A stretch of 33,368 nt of DNA, from the NCBI GenBank assembly GCA_052139595.1, contig JBKQWK010000290.1, positions 1 through 33,368 of the forward strand, written 5' to 3'. A program made the translations under genes and the position numbers. This document shows, piece by piece, positions 23,451 to 30,452 of the stretch. The stretch's first letter is position 1. Every line of letters begins with the position of its first letter. The notes under the pieces were generated by a model. It saw only the letters and a list, made by a program, of their open reading frames with translations, had not been told where the DNA came from and made no database searches. This DNA is from JBKQWK01 sp052139595 (GTDB lineage Bacteria > Actinomycetota > Thermoleophilia > UBA2241).

Positions 23451-24398
23451 ATGGCGCACTTGAACCCCGACGAGGCGATCCACCGCATCGACGCCTGGGA
23501 GGATAAGAACGTGCGCTGGGAGGATCTGGGCGGCGGCATCACCAACCACAATTACCTCGTCTACGTGAGTGACCGCTCAGATGTACCGGGCGGTCTGGGT
23601 CTGGGTGAGCCGCGCGCGCGCAAGTACGTGCTGCGGATTCCCGGCCAGGGCACCGACATGTTCATCGACCGCAACAACGAGCGCGACTGCATGATCGCTG
23701 CCGCCAAGGCCGGCGTCGGCCCCGAAGTCGCCTACACCATCGATCCAGAAGGCGCGCTCGTGAGCACGTTTGTCGAGGGCGAGATCCTGCATCCGCAGAC
23801 GCTGGCCGGGCACCCGGACCGCATTCGCCAGGTCGTGCAGACGGTCCGGGTGATCCATGAAAGAGCCGCTTTTCAGCACGAGATCGACGTCTTCCAGATG
23901 CTGCGCGACTACACGAAGATTGCCAGGAAGATCGAGGCGACCGTGCCACCTGCCCTGGAGTCACTGTTGCTCCTCATGAACGACATCGAGAAGGCCATGG
24001 ACCGCAACCCACCGGCGTGCGTCGCCTGCCACAACGACCTGCTCAGCGAAAACTTCATCATCGATGCCACCGGCAAGATGTGGATCATCGACTGGGAGTA
24101 CGGCGGCATGACCGACCCTTACTTCGACCTCGGCGATTTCTGCATGGAGCACCCATTCTCGACAGAGGAGGAGAAGCTGGTCCTGGCCACATACTGCGGC
24201 CGTATGGATGAACACCGCTACGACCGCATGCAGCTCTACAAAATCGTGTCGGCAGTGTGGTGGGCTGTGTGGGCGATGATTCAGCACAAGGTGTCGAAGA
24301 TCGAGTTCGACTACGTCGACTGGGGCATGGAACGGCTGGCGCGAGCGCAGCGCGGCGTCGCCGATGCCGACTTCACTCGCTGGCTCGCAGAAGTATGA
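23451..24398 (+). CDS. Choline/ethanolamine kinase-like phosphotransferase (LicA-like)
   Basis: A 315-residue ATP-dependent kinase of the protein-kinase-like fold. Motifs: LGGGITNHNYLVYV (ATP loop), KYVLRIPGQGTDMFIDRNNE (the R-I-P-G and I-D-R-x-x-E signature of choline kinases), Brenner's motif CHNDLLSENFIID (catalytic Asp and Asn) and IIDWEYGGMTDPYFDLGDF (metal Asp and the choline-kinase continuation). It should phosphorylate choline, ethanolamine or a similar amino alcohol in the cytoplasm. ATG 23451 is chosen because AAAGGA lies a few bases upstream; the frame is open to 23361. A weak promoter (TTGCCA at 23296, TAGCAT at 23320) may lie in the gap. It sits between an EamA transporter and a phosphodiester-type import operon. 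Confidence 0.88.
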   Translation: MAHLNPDEAIHRIDAWEDKNVRWEDLGGGITNHNYLVYVSDRSDVPGGLGLGEPRARKYVLRIPGQGTDMFIDRNNERDCMIAAAKAGVGPEVAYTIDPEGALVSTFVEGEILHPQTLAGHPDRIRQVVQTVRVIHERAAFQHEIDVFQMLRDYTKIARKIEATVPPALESLLLLMNDIEKAMDRNPPACVACHNDLLSENFIIDATGKMWIIDWEYGGMTDPYFDLGDFCMEHPFSTEEEKLVLATYCGRMDEHRYDRMQLYKIVSAVWWAVWAMIQHKVSKIEFDYVDWGMERLARAQRGVADADFTRWLAEV

Positions 24399-24700
24399 GC
24401 CCGACTCACCCTGGCTTAGAGAAGTGCTCACGCCGCGCTCGCGGTTCGCTAACGGCCCCGGCGTAGAGTCCCACCCTGCGATACCCATGTGTCACACAGC
24501 AGCTCGGCAAACGACCGTACGTAAGGAGGATCCGGAGGACCTGTGAGGATGGCAAGACCGACGTTTACTGCCCCTGTTGCGGCAACGTGCGCATCGATGC
24601 TGAACGCCTGCCGAACGGGGTCGTGCCAATCATTGACCTCGCCGAACGGCAGGTGGTATAGTCCAGCACGTTCGAGCGGGATGGACCAAGGGGGAATGTC
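24399..24700 (+). other. 302-base gap before the import operon
   Basis: No complete gene was found. It holds a strong AAGGAGG and a GGAGG (about 24523-24538), a startless zinc-ribbon frame (24467-24661), and, from GTG 24543, a 53-codon frame whose TGA overlaps the next gene's ATG (24701-24704). The latter has poor composition and is probably not a protein gene. Confidence 0.4.
24467..24661 (+). pseudogene. Startless or frameshifted small zinc-ribbon reading frame
   Basis: An open frame of 64 codons from a stop at 24464 to TAG at 24659. The second half reads DGKTDVYCPCCGNVRIDAER and then LPNGVVPIIDLAERQVV, with a CPCC zinc-knuckle-like motif and G/C-rich third positions typical of coding DNA. 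There is no ATG, GTG or TTG before the Cys motif in this frame. Ribosome sites (AAGGAGG, GGAGG) and an ATG (24549) exist just upstream in another frame, so a one-base shift would join them. It could be a broken small gene, a sequencing error or use of a rare start. It directly precedes the solute-binding protein gene. Confidence 0.35.
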
Positions 24701-25912
24701 ATGAACGACTCGAGTTCGAAATCGGCCAATTCTGGCCGCGGAGGAATTACCCGGCGAGAGCTGCTGCGTCGCAGCGCCTACGGTGCTGCCGGCGTCATGG
24801 CTTTCGGCTCCGTCGCCGGCTTTCTTGAAGCCTGCGGCAGCAGCACATCGTCAAGCACGGCCTCGGCCACGCCAACGGCTCTGCCGACGGCGCTCGGCAG
24901 CGGCGGCATGTCGGCGCTGCAGTCGGCCGCCAAAGCCGAAGGCAAGCTCAACACGATCGCTCTACCGCCAAACTGGGCCAACTACGGCCAGATCATGAGC
25001 ACGTACCAGTCGAAGTACGGCATTACGATCACCAATGCGGCGCCCAACGACACCTCGTCGCAGGAAAACCAGGCGATCGTCAGCTTGAAGGGCCAGTCGC
25101 GCGCGCCAGACGTGGTCGACGACGGCGTGTCTTTCTTGGTCGACGGCAAGTCCAAGGGCCTGTTCGCGCCCTATAAGGTTGCCACCTGGGACACGATCCC
25201 AACAGCCATGAAGGATCCCGACGGCTACTGGTACGGTGACTACTACGGCGTGATCTCGTTCGGCACCAACCTGAACGTGCAGAAAACCCCGCCAAAGTCG
25301 TGGGACGACCTGCTGAGTCCCATTTACAAGGGCCAGGTCGCCATCGACGGCGATCCGCGCTCGGCTGGCGATGCCTTCGCGGCTGTGTTCTCGGCCGCTC
25401 TCGCCAACGGCGGCTCGCTCGACGACATCGAGCCGGGCATCACCTTCTTCGCCAAACTCAAGAAGGCCGGCAACTTCATTCCCGCCGACGCCCTGCCGGC
25501 GAACATCGCTAAGGGTTCAACGCCAATCGCGATCATCTGGGACTATCTGAACCTGGCGAACAAGGTGTCGTTCAAGAACAACCCGCCGTACGAGGTTTCG
25601 GTGCCGACAACTGGTGTTTACGGTGCCTATTACGGGCAAGCCATCAGCGCTTACGCTCCAAACCCAATGGCCGCTCGCTTGTGGGAAGAGTTCATCTACT
25701 CCGACCAAGGGCAGCTGCTCTACCTCGCCGGCTTCACGCACCCAGCCCGCTACGCTGACCTCGCCTCGCGCGGCGTCATCCCTGCTGCCCTGGCCGCCGC
25801 TTTGCCGCCGGCCTCTTCTTACCAGAATCTGCAGTTTGCCTCCCAGGCACAGCTGGCCGCCGCGGCAACGGTTCTCACCCAGCAGTGGGGACCGAAAGTA
25901 GCCGGTAGCTGA
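24701..25912 (+). CDS. ABC importer solute-binding lipoprotein (PotD/type II-like) with Tat-type signal
   Basis: A 403-residue extracellular binding protein. The N-terminus has a twin-arginine-like motif (ITRRELLRRSAYG, RR 18-19), then a hydrophobic stretch and a lipobox (GFLEAC-G, Cys45), so Tat export with lipid anchoring is likely. The mature part resembles periplasmic-binding-protein type 2 family members for polyamines, iron or phospho-compounds: ALPPNWANYGQIMSTYQSKY, VDDGVSFLVDGKSKGLFAPY, YYGVISFGTNLNVQKTPPKS, WDDLLSPIYKGQVAIDGDPR and LWEEFIYSDQGQLLYLAGFT. The ligand cannot be read from sequence; downstream genes point to a phosphodiester. Its stop lies nine bases before the first permease gene, starting a six-gene operon. 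Confidence 0.88.
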   Translation: MNDSSSKSANSGRGGITRRELLRRSAYGAAGVMAFGSVAGFLEACGSSTSSSTASATPTALPTALGSGGMSALQSAAKAEGKLNTIALPPNWANYGQIMSTYQSKYGITITNAAPNDTSSQENQAIVSLKGQSRAPDVVDDGVSFLVDGKSKGLFAPYKVATWDTIPTAMKDPDGYWYGDYYGVISFGTNLNVQKTPPKSWDDLLSPIYKGQVAIDGDPRSAGDAFAAVFSAALANGGSLDDIEPGITFFAKLKKAGNFIPADALPANIAKGSTPIAIIWDYLNLANKVSFKNNPPYEVSVPTTGVYGAYYGQAISAYAPNPMAARLWEEFIYSDQGQLLYLAGFTHPARYADLASRGVIPAALAAALPPASSYQNLQFASQAQLAAAATVLTQQWGPKVAGS

Positions 25913-25921
25913 GGATTACCG

Positions 25922-26833
25922 ATGGCGGAACCAACCACCGAGGCGCTGGTTCCCGACCACCAACGTCCTGCGCGTCAGAAACCCCTGGCGCGCAGGACGT
26001 TGGTGCTGTGGGCCGGAGTCGCCCCGTTTCTTCTCTACGTTGCCTTCTTTCTTCTGCTGCCGATTGTCGAGCTGATCATCAAATCGTTTCAGAGTCCACA
26101 CGGCGGCTTCACGTTCAGTAATATCAGCATGCTCGTACAGCCGCAGTACCGGTCGGCGTTCGTCGCCAGTATTGAGGTCAGCGCGATCAGCGCTGCCGGC
26201 GGCGGACTGTTTGGCTTGTTCGTCTCGTATTCGGCCATTCACGGCCATGTGCCGCGCTGGATTCAGCCGTTACTCACGACCTTCTCCGGCGTCGCCTCCA
26301 ACTTTGCCGGCATCCCGCTCGCTTTCGCCTTCATTGCCACGTTGGGACCGGTGGGCGTCATGACCATCCTTTTCAACCGCCTTGGACTGCATATCTACCC
26401 CCGCTTCTCCATCTTCAGCTTGGCCGGCTTGTCGGTGACCTACATCTACTTCCAGCTGCCGCTCATGATCCTAATCATTGCGCCATCGCTGGAGGGACTG
26501 CGCAAAGAGTGGCGCGAGGCGGCCAGCAACCTCGGTGCCACGCCGTCACAATACTGGCGCCAAATTGGTTTGCCTGTGCTTCTCCCCAGCCTGGCCGGAG
26601 CAATGGTCCTGTTATTCGGCAACGCTTTTAGCGCGTACGCCACGCCGTACGCCTTGACTTCCGGCTACATCAACCTCGTGCCGATTCAGATCGGCTCCGT
26701 GCTCTCCGGTAACGTCAGCGTTTCTAATCCGCAACTTGGCGATGCTTTGGCGTTAGGGATGATCGTCATCATCGGGGTGACGGTTCTGGCGTACGTCTGG
26801 CTCCAGAGAAAGGCGTCGAAATGGCTACAGTAG
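25922..26833 (+). CDS. ABC importer permease 1 (PotB-like)
   Basis: A 303-residue inner-membrane subunit with six spans. The first is LWAGVAPFLLYVAFFLLLPI after a polar start. The EAA loop that docks on the ATPase reads EWREAASNLGATPSQYWRQI with the following LPVLLPSLAGAM. Other typical parts: SNFAGIPLAFAFIATLGPVG, FQLPLMILIIAPSLEGL and GNAFSAYATPYALTSG. GAGG lies about seven bases upstream of the ATG. The first codons contain a perfect 17-bp inverted repeat (25958-26005). The gene overlaps the next permease gene by 13 bases. The family imports polyamines, iron, thiamine or phosphonates; the substrate here is inferred only from context. Confidence 0.92.
   Translation: MAEPTTEALVPDHQRPARQKPLARRTLVLWAGVAPFLLYVAFFLLLPIVELIIKSFQSPHGGFTFSNISMLVQPQYRSAFVASIEVSAISAAGGGLFGLFVSYSAIHGHVPRWIQPLLTTFSGVASNFAGIPLAFAFIATLGPVGVMTILFNRLGLHIYPRFSIFSLAGLSVTYIYFQLPLMILIIAPSLEGLRKEWREAASNLGATPSQYWRQIGLPVLLPSLAGAMVLLFGNAFSAYATPYALTSGYINLVPIQIGSVLSGNVSVSNPQLGDALALGMIVIIGVTVLAYVWLQRKASKWLQ
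25958..26005 (+). repeat. Perfect 17-bp inverted repeat inside the permease gene
   Basis: CACCAACGTCCTGCGCG (25958-25974) and CGCGCAGGACGTTGGTG (25989-26005) are exact reverse complements across a 14-base loop. They fall at codons 13-28 of the first permease gene. The RNA would form a very stable hairpin about 45 bases after the solute-binding gene ends. This could lower permease translation, stabilise the upstream mRNA, or bind a protein. Confidence 0.85.
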
Positions 26834-27657
26834 CGGCAAGCGTCGACCGACCTGCACCGCGCCGACATCGCCAGTGGCCGTCATTCTGGAGTGTCTTCTG
26901 GCTCGTTCTGGCCGCCCTCTACTTCCTCGTGCCCCTGTACTCGACGGCGCAGTTCAGCCTCGAGACCGGCCACGGCTACGGCTTCGCCTCGTACAGCAAG
27001 ATTTTTGCCGACCCGCAGTTCAAAACAAGTTTTCTCTTCTCGTTGCGGCTGGCGCTGGAGACCATGGCCATCGGCCTGGTGCTCATGGTGCCGACGGTCT
27101 TCTGGGTGCACCTGCACCTGCCGCGTTTTCGCCCGTTCATGGACATGATCTCGATTCTGCCGTTCGTCGTGCCGCCGATTGCCCTCGTCGTAGGTCTCTC
27201 CGGCGCCTTTACCGTGGCACCGTGGCTACTCAGTAGTTCGCAGATTCTCGCCTTCATGTACGTCGTTCTGGCGCTGCCGTTCACCTATCGCTCACTGGAC
27301 GCTGGCATGCGCGCGATCGACGTGCGCACCCTGACCGAGGCCGCCCAGAGCGTGGGCACGCCGATGTGGAAGACCTTGCTCTTCGTCATCCTCCCCAACG
27401 TGCGCACCGCCATGCTCAGCGCGGCTTTTCTCACCCTGGCCATCGTCATGGGCGAGTACACCATCTCCAGCCTGCTCCTGTTCAATACGTTCGCCGTGTA
27501 CATCTACTACATCGGCAACACGGAGGCGCAGCCGGCGGCTGCTCTGGCGATCATCAGCTTCGCACTCACCTGGGGCGCAATGATGAGTCTGTTCCTCCTC
27601 TCGAGGGGCCGCGGTCGGTTCGGGCAACAAGCAAACACAGCCGCAATGGGTCGGTGA
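26821..27657 (+). CDS. ABC importer permease 2 (PotC-like)
   Basis: A 278-residue six-span permease, the partner of the preceding one. N-terminal basic segment, span 1 FWSVFWLVLAALYFLVPLYS, then FLFSLRLALETMAIGLVLMV, MISILPFVVPPIALVVGLSG and LAFMYVVLALPFTYRSLDAG. The EAA loop is TLTEAAQSVGTPMWKTLLFV followed by ILPN. AFLTLAIVMGEYTISSLLLF and NTFAVYIYYIG close the protein; the MGEYTISSLL segment is typical of PotC-like subunits. The start overlaps the end of permease 1 by 13 bases and has AAAGGCG upstream, so translation is likely coupled. The ATPase gene begins 15 bases after its stop. Confidence 0.93.
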   Translation: MATVAASVDRPAPRRHRQWPSFWSVFWLVLAALYFLVPLYSTAQFSLETGHGYGFASYSKIFADPQFKTSFLFSLRLALETMAIGLVLMVPTVFWVHLHLPRFRPFMDMISILPFVVPPIALVVGLSGAFTVAPWLLSSSQILAFMYVVLALPFTYRSLDAGMRAIDVRTLTEAAQSVGTPMWKTLLFVILPNVRTAMLSAAFLTLAIVMGEYTISSLLLFNTFAVYIYYIGNTEAQPAAALAIISFALTWGAMMSLFLLSRGRGRFGQQANTAAMGR

Positions 27658-27672
27658 GGACGGGGTATCGCA

Positions 27673-28740
27673 ATGGCCACACTGCAAATCAAGAACCTGC
27701 ATAAATCATTCGGCGAGACGACGGTTCTCGAAGATGTCAACCTTGACATCGCCTCCGGCGAACTCGTTTCTCTGCTGGGGCCGAGTGGCTCCGGCAAGAC
27801 CACCGTGCTCCGTATCATCGCCGGTTTCGAACAGGCTGAGGCCGGCGATGTCCTGGTTGAAGGCAAAGACGTTAGCCATGTACCGGCCAACAAGCGCAAC
27901 ATGGGCATGGTGTTCCAGGCATACAGCCTCTTCCCCAACATGACCGCCCGCGACAACGTCGCCTTCGGCCTGCGCGTGCGCAAGATCGACCGCGCCAAAA
28001 GGCGAGCGCGGGCCGAGGAAATCCTTGCCTTGATGGGCCTGACCGCCGCCGGCGACCGTTACCCGCACCAGCTTTCCGGCGGCATGCAGCAGCGCGTCGC
28101 TCTGGCTCGCGCCCTGGTGATCGAGCCGGCGGTGCTGCTGCTCGACGAGCCGCTCTCGGCCCTCGACGCCAAGGTGCGCGTGCAGCTGCGTGTCGAGATC
28201 AGGCGCATTCAGACGCAGCTCGGTATCACCACCGTCTATGTCACCCACGATCAGGAAGAAGCGCTGTCGATCTCTGATCGCGTTGCCGTGATGTCCGATG
28301 GTCGGCTGCAGCAGGTAGGTGCACCGGCCGATGTCTATCGCAGCCCGCAGACGGCCTTTGTGGCGGAGTTCGTCGGCACCATGAACCGCATCGACGGTGT
28401 CGTCACCGACGACGGCTCGGTCAGCGTCGGCGCCAACGGTATCAGGCTAAAGGTTGGCCAGGCCCACGACCGGCCGGCCGACGAACCGGTCGTGGCCCTC
28501 ATTCGGCCGGAGTCGATATCGCTGACGGAGATGAGTTCAGACAATGCTCCTCACGAACCGACGATCGTCGGCCACGTGCAAAGCCGCACCTTCCTCGGTG
28601 CGATCACGCGCATCACGCTCGAGACGTCGATTGGACCGCTCATTGCCGATGTCTCCAGCATCCAGGCCCTGACGCTGGAGCTTGAGAGCAAGGTCGCGGT
28701 CCACGTCGACGCCAACGGCGTGCGTCTGCTTTCGCGATGA
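27673..28740 (+). CDS. ABC importer ATPase (PotA/UgpC-like) with TOBE domain
   Basis: A 355-residue ATPase of the MalK/PotA/UgpC group. Walker A GPSGSGKTT (36-44), Q-loop MVFQAYSLFPNMT, signature LSGGMQQRVALARAL (134-148), Walker B VLLLDEPLSALD (154-165) and switch His in VYVTHDQEEALSI (H192). The extra C-terminal TOBE region (about 235-350: FVGTMNRIDGVV, VALIRPESISL, VQSRTFLGAITRITLE) is typical of importers that sense or regulate uptake. It powers import by the two preceding permeases. The gene ends in ATGA overlapping the metallophosphoesterase start, so the enzyme is translationally tied to the transporter, which links substrate entry to hydrolysis. Confidence 0.95.
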   Translation: MATLQIKNLHKSFGETTVLEDVNLDIASGELVSLLGPSGSGKTTVLRIIAGFEQAEAGDVLVEGKDVSHVPANKRNMGMVFQAYSLFPNMTARDNVAFGLRVRKIDRAKRRARAEEILALMGLTAAGDRYPHQLSGGMQQRVALARALVIEPAVLLLDEPLSALDAKVRVQLRVEIRRIQTQLGITTVYVTHDQEEALSISDRVAVMSDGRLQQVGAPADVYRSPQTAFVAEFVGTMNRIDGVVTDDGSVSVGANGIRLKVGQAHDRPADEPVVALIRPESISLTEMSSDNAPHEPTIVGHVQSRTFLGAITRITLETSIGPLIADVSSIQALTLELESKVAVHVDANGVRLLSR

Positions 28741-30443
28741 CTGAAGAGAAGACGCATCAGTCGCGCCGGTCGAGCGGAGGGAGTCGGCCGGCGGTGTCGC
28801 TGACAACGCTGGAGCGCACCGTGCGTCGTGGCCCCGTGCAGCGCATCGGCACCAAGGGCACCTATCACGAGCTGATCTACGGTCCCGGCGAGCCGCGTAC
28901 AGTGCGGCGCGAGCTGTTGCCGAGCGGCAAAGCCGACGCGGCCATGGTCTCCCTCGCGCACTTCGTTCACTTTACTGATCTGCAGATCGTCGACGTGCAG
29001 TCGCCGGGACGGTTTGAGTTTTTCGAGATGCTGCGCGGTTTCCCCGGCGAGAAGATGTTTGTGCCTGCACACCGTCCCCAGGAGGCGCTCAATGTGCGCG
29101 CCGCCGAGGCGGTCGTGCGGACGCTCAACGCGTTGCCTGCCAGTCCCGACACGGGAGCAGCGCTGCAGCTGGCTGCGGTCACCGGCGATAGCCTCGACAA
29201 CGCCCAGCTGAATGAACTGCGCTGGTTTCTGGCGCTTATGACCGGCGGCGACGTGACGCCTTTTGCCGGCAGCCCAACGTACGCCGGCGTGCAGAGCGAG
29301 GACTGGCCGAACGCGGCCTACTGGCACCCCGGCCCATCAGCAGACAGGTTCAAGACAGACTGGGGCTTCCCTACCTGTCCGCAGATGCTGGCCCAGGCCT
29401 TTGCGCCGTTTCACGCTGAGGGGCTGCGCTTACCCTGGCTGTCGACCTTCGGCAACCACGATGGGCTCACGCTGGGCACCGCCTTGTCGACGCCAATCTA
29501 CACACGCCTCGTGACCGGCACCGTGAAGCCGGTTGCCTTGCCGACAGGATTCGATCCTGTCCCGCACGCAGAGGAGTTTCTCTCTCGCCCGGAGTCGTTC
29601 ATGACGGGGCCCACGCGGACGGTACAGGCGGCCGGCGACCGCCGGCCGGCCGGCCGGCCGGAGTTTGTGCAGGCCCACTTCGCCGACGGCGGACAGCCAG
29701 CCGGCCACGGCTTCGCCAGCCGGCCGGCCGCCGACGGCATCGCCTATGGCGTTTACGACCTGCCCGGCGGACCCGTACCGGTACGCTTCCTGGTGCTGGA
29801 CACCACCAACATGGACGGTCACTACGACGGCAGCATCGGCGTGCGCCAGCTTCAGTGGCTAGAAGAGCAACTGATCGCCACCCATTCGCAGTTCTTTGAC
29901 CGTGACGGCAAACTGGTTAAGCACACGGGCGACGATCGGCTGATCATTCTGCTCTCGCACCACGGGCTGCAGACGCTGGTCAATAAACGCCAGGACGCCA
30001 CCGGGTCCGAAGACGATCAGCCGCGCGCCACCCTGGCCGAAATTGAGGCGCTGCTGCACCGCTTCGCCAACGTCGTCCTCTGGATGAACGGCCACCGACA
30101 CCTGAACGATATTCAGCCGCGGCCGGATCCCGCCGGGCTCACAGCCGGCTTCTGGGAAATCTCTACGGCCGCAATCGCCGACTTCCCCTGTCAGCTGAGG
30201 CTGGTCGAAGTCGTCGCCATGGGCCGCGAGACGCTGGCGATACTCACCAGCATGGTCGATACGGCCGTGCCGGCCGACCCAGGGGAAGCAGCGGCCGCCG
30301 ACGACGTGAACTACCTGGCTGCCTTGCACCGCGAACTGGCCGCCAACGACCCCGACGCCGGCTTCGCCTGGCAAGACGCGAGCCGGCCGGGCGACCGCAA
30401 CGCAACGCTTCTCTTGCCGGCTCCCTTTCTGCTCCATGTCTGA
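28737..30443 (+). CDS. Calcineurin-like metallophosphoesterase (TIGR03767/PPA1498-like)
   Basis: A 568-residue enzyme with the dinuclear metal motifs of metallophosphoesterases: HFTDLQI (D81; Gln83 replaces the usual His of DxH), TGDSLDN (150-155), GNHDG (239-243), SHHGL (407-411) and NGHRHLN (451-457). The long GDSLDN-to-GNHD insert and the DLQ form recall the TIGR03767 actinobacterial family; I give this from memory. No signal peptide or membrane span is seen, so it probably acts in the cytoplasm, unlike secreted relatives. The start ATG overlaps the ATPase stop (ATGA), and glpD starts nine bases after its stop. The likely job is to hydrolyse an imported phosphodiester or phosphomonoester, releasing glycerol-3-phosphate. 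Residues 301-308 are encoded by a CCGG tract. Confidence 0.85.
   Translation: MTEEKTHQSRRSSGGSRPAVSLTTLERTVRRGPVQRIGTKGTYHELIYGPGEPRTVRRELLPSGKADAAMVSLAHFVHFTDLQIVDVQSPGRFEFFEMLRGFPGEKMFVPAHRPQEALNVRAAEAVVRTLNALPASPDTGAALQLAAVTGDSLDNAQLNELRWFLALMTGGDVTPFAGSPTYAGVQSEDWPNAAYWHPGPSADRFKTDWGFPTCPQMLAQAFAPFHAEGLRLPWLSTFGNHDGLTLGTALSTPIYTRLVTGTVKPVALPTGFDPVPHAEEFLSRPESFMTGPTRTVQAAGDRRPAGRPEFVQAHFADGGQPAGHGFASRPAADGIAYGVYDLPGGPVPVRFLVLDTTNMDGHYDGSIGVRQLQWLEEQLIATHSQFFDRDGKLVKHTGDDRLIILLSHHGLQTLVNKRQDATGSEDDQPRATLAEIEALLHRFANVVLWMNGHRHLNDIQPRPDPAGLTAGFWEISTAAIADFPCQLRLVEVVAMGRETLAILTSMVDTAVPADPGEAAAADDVNYLAALHRELAANDPDAGFAWQDASRPGDRNATLLLPAPFLLHV
29642..29661. repeat. (CCGG)5 tetranucleotide tract in the metallophosphoesterase gene
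   Basis: Five perfect CCGG units in frame, encoding an Arg/Pro/Ala/Gly stretch between GNHD and SHHG. A change of one unit would shift the frame. It is GC-rich and self-complementary. Confidence 0.8.
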
Positions 30444-30452
30444 GCCGCCGGC

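Noticed and set aside
24543..24704. 53-codon frame from GTG 24543 with ATGA overlap to the binding-protein gene
   Set aside because: Ribosome site and overlap are attractive, but composition and codon third positions are poor; the zinc-ribbon frame on the same DNA looks more coding.
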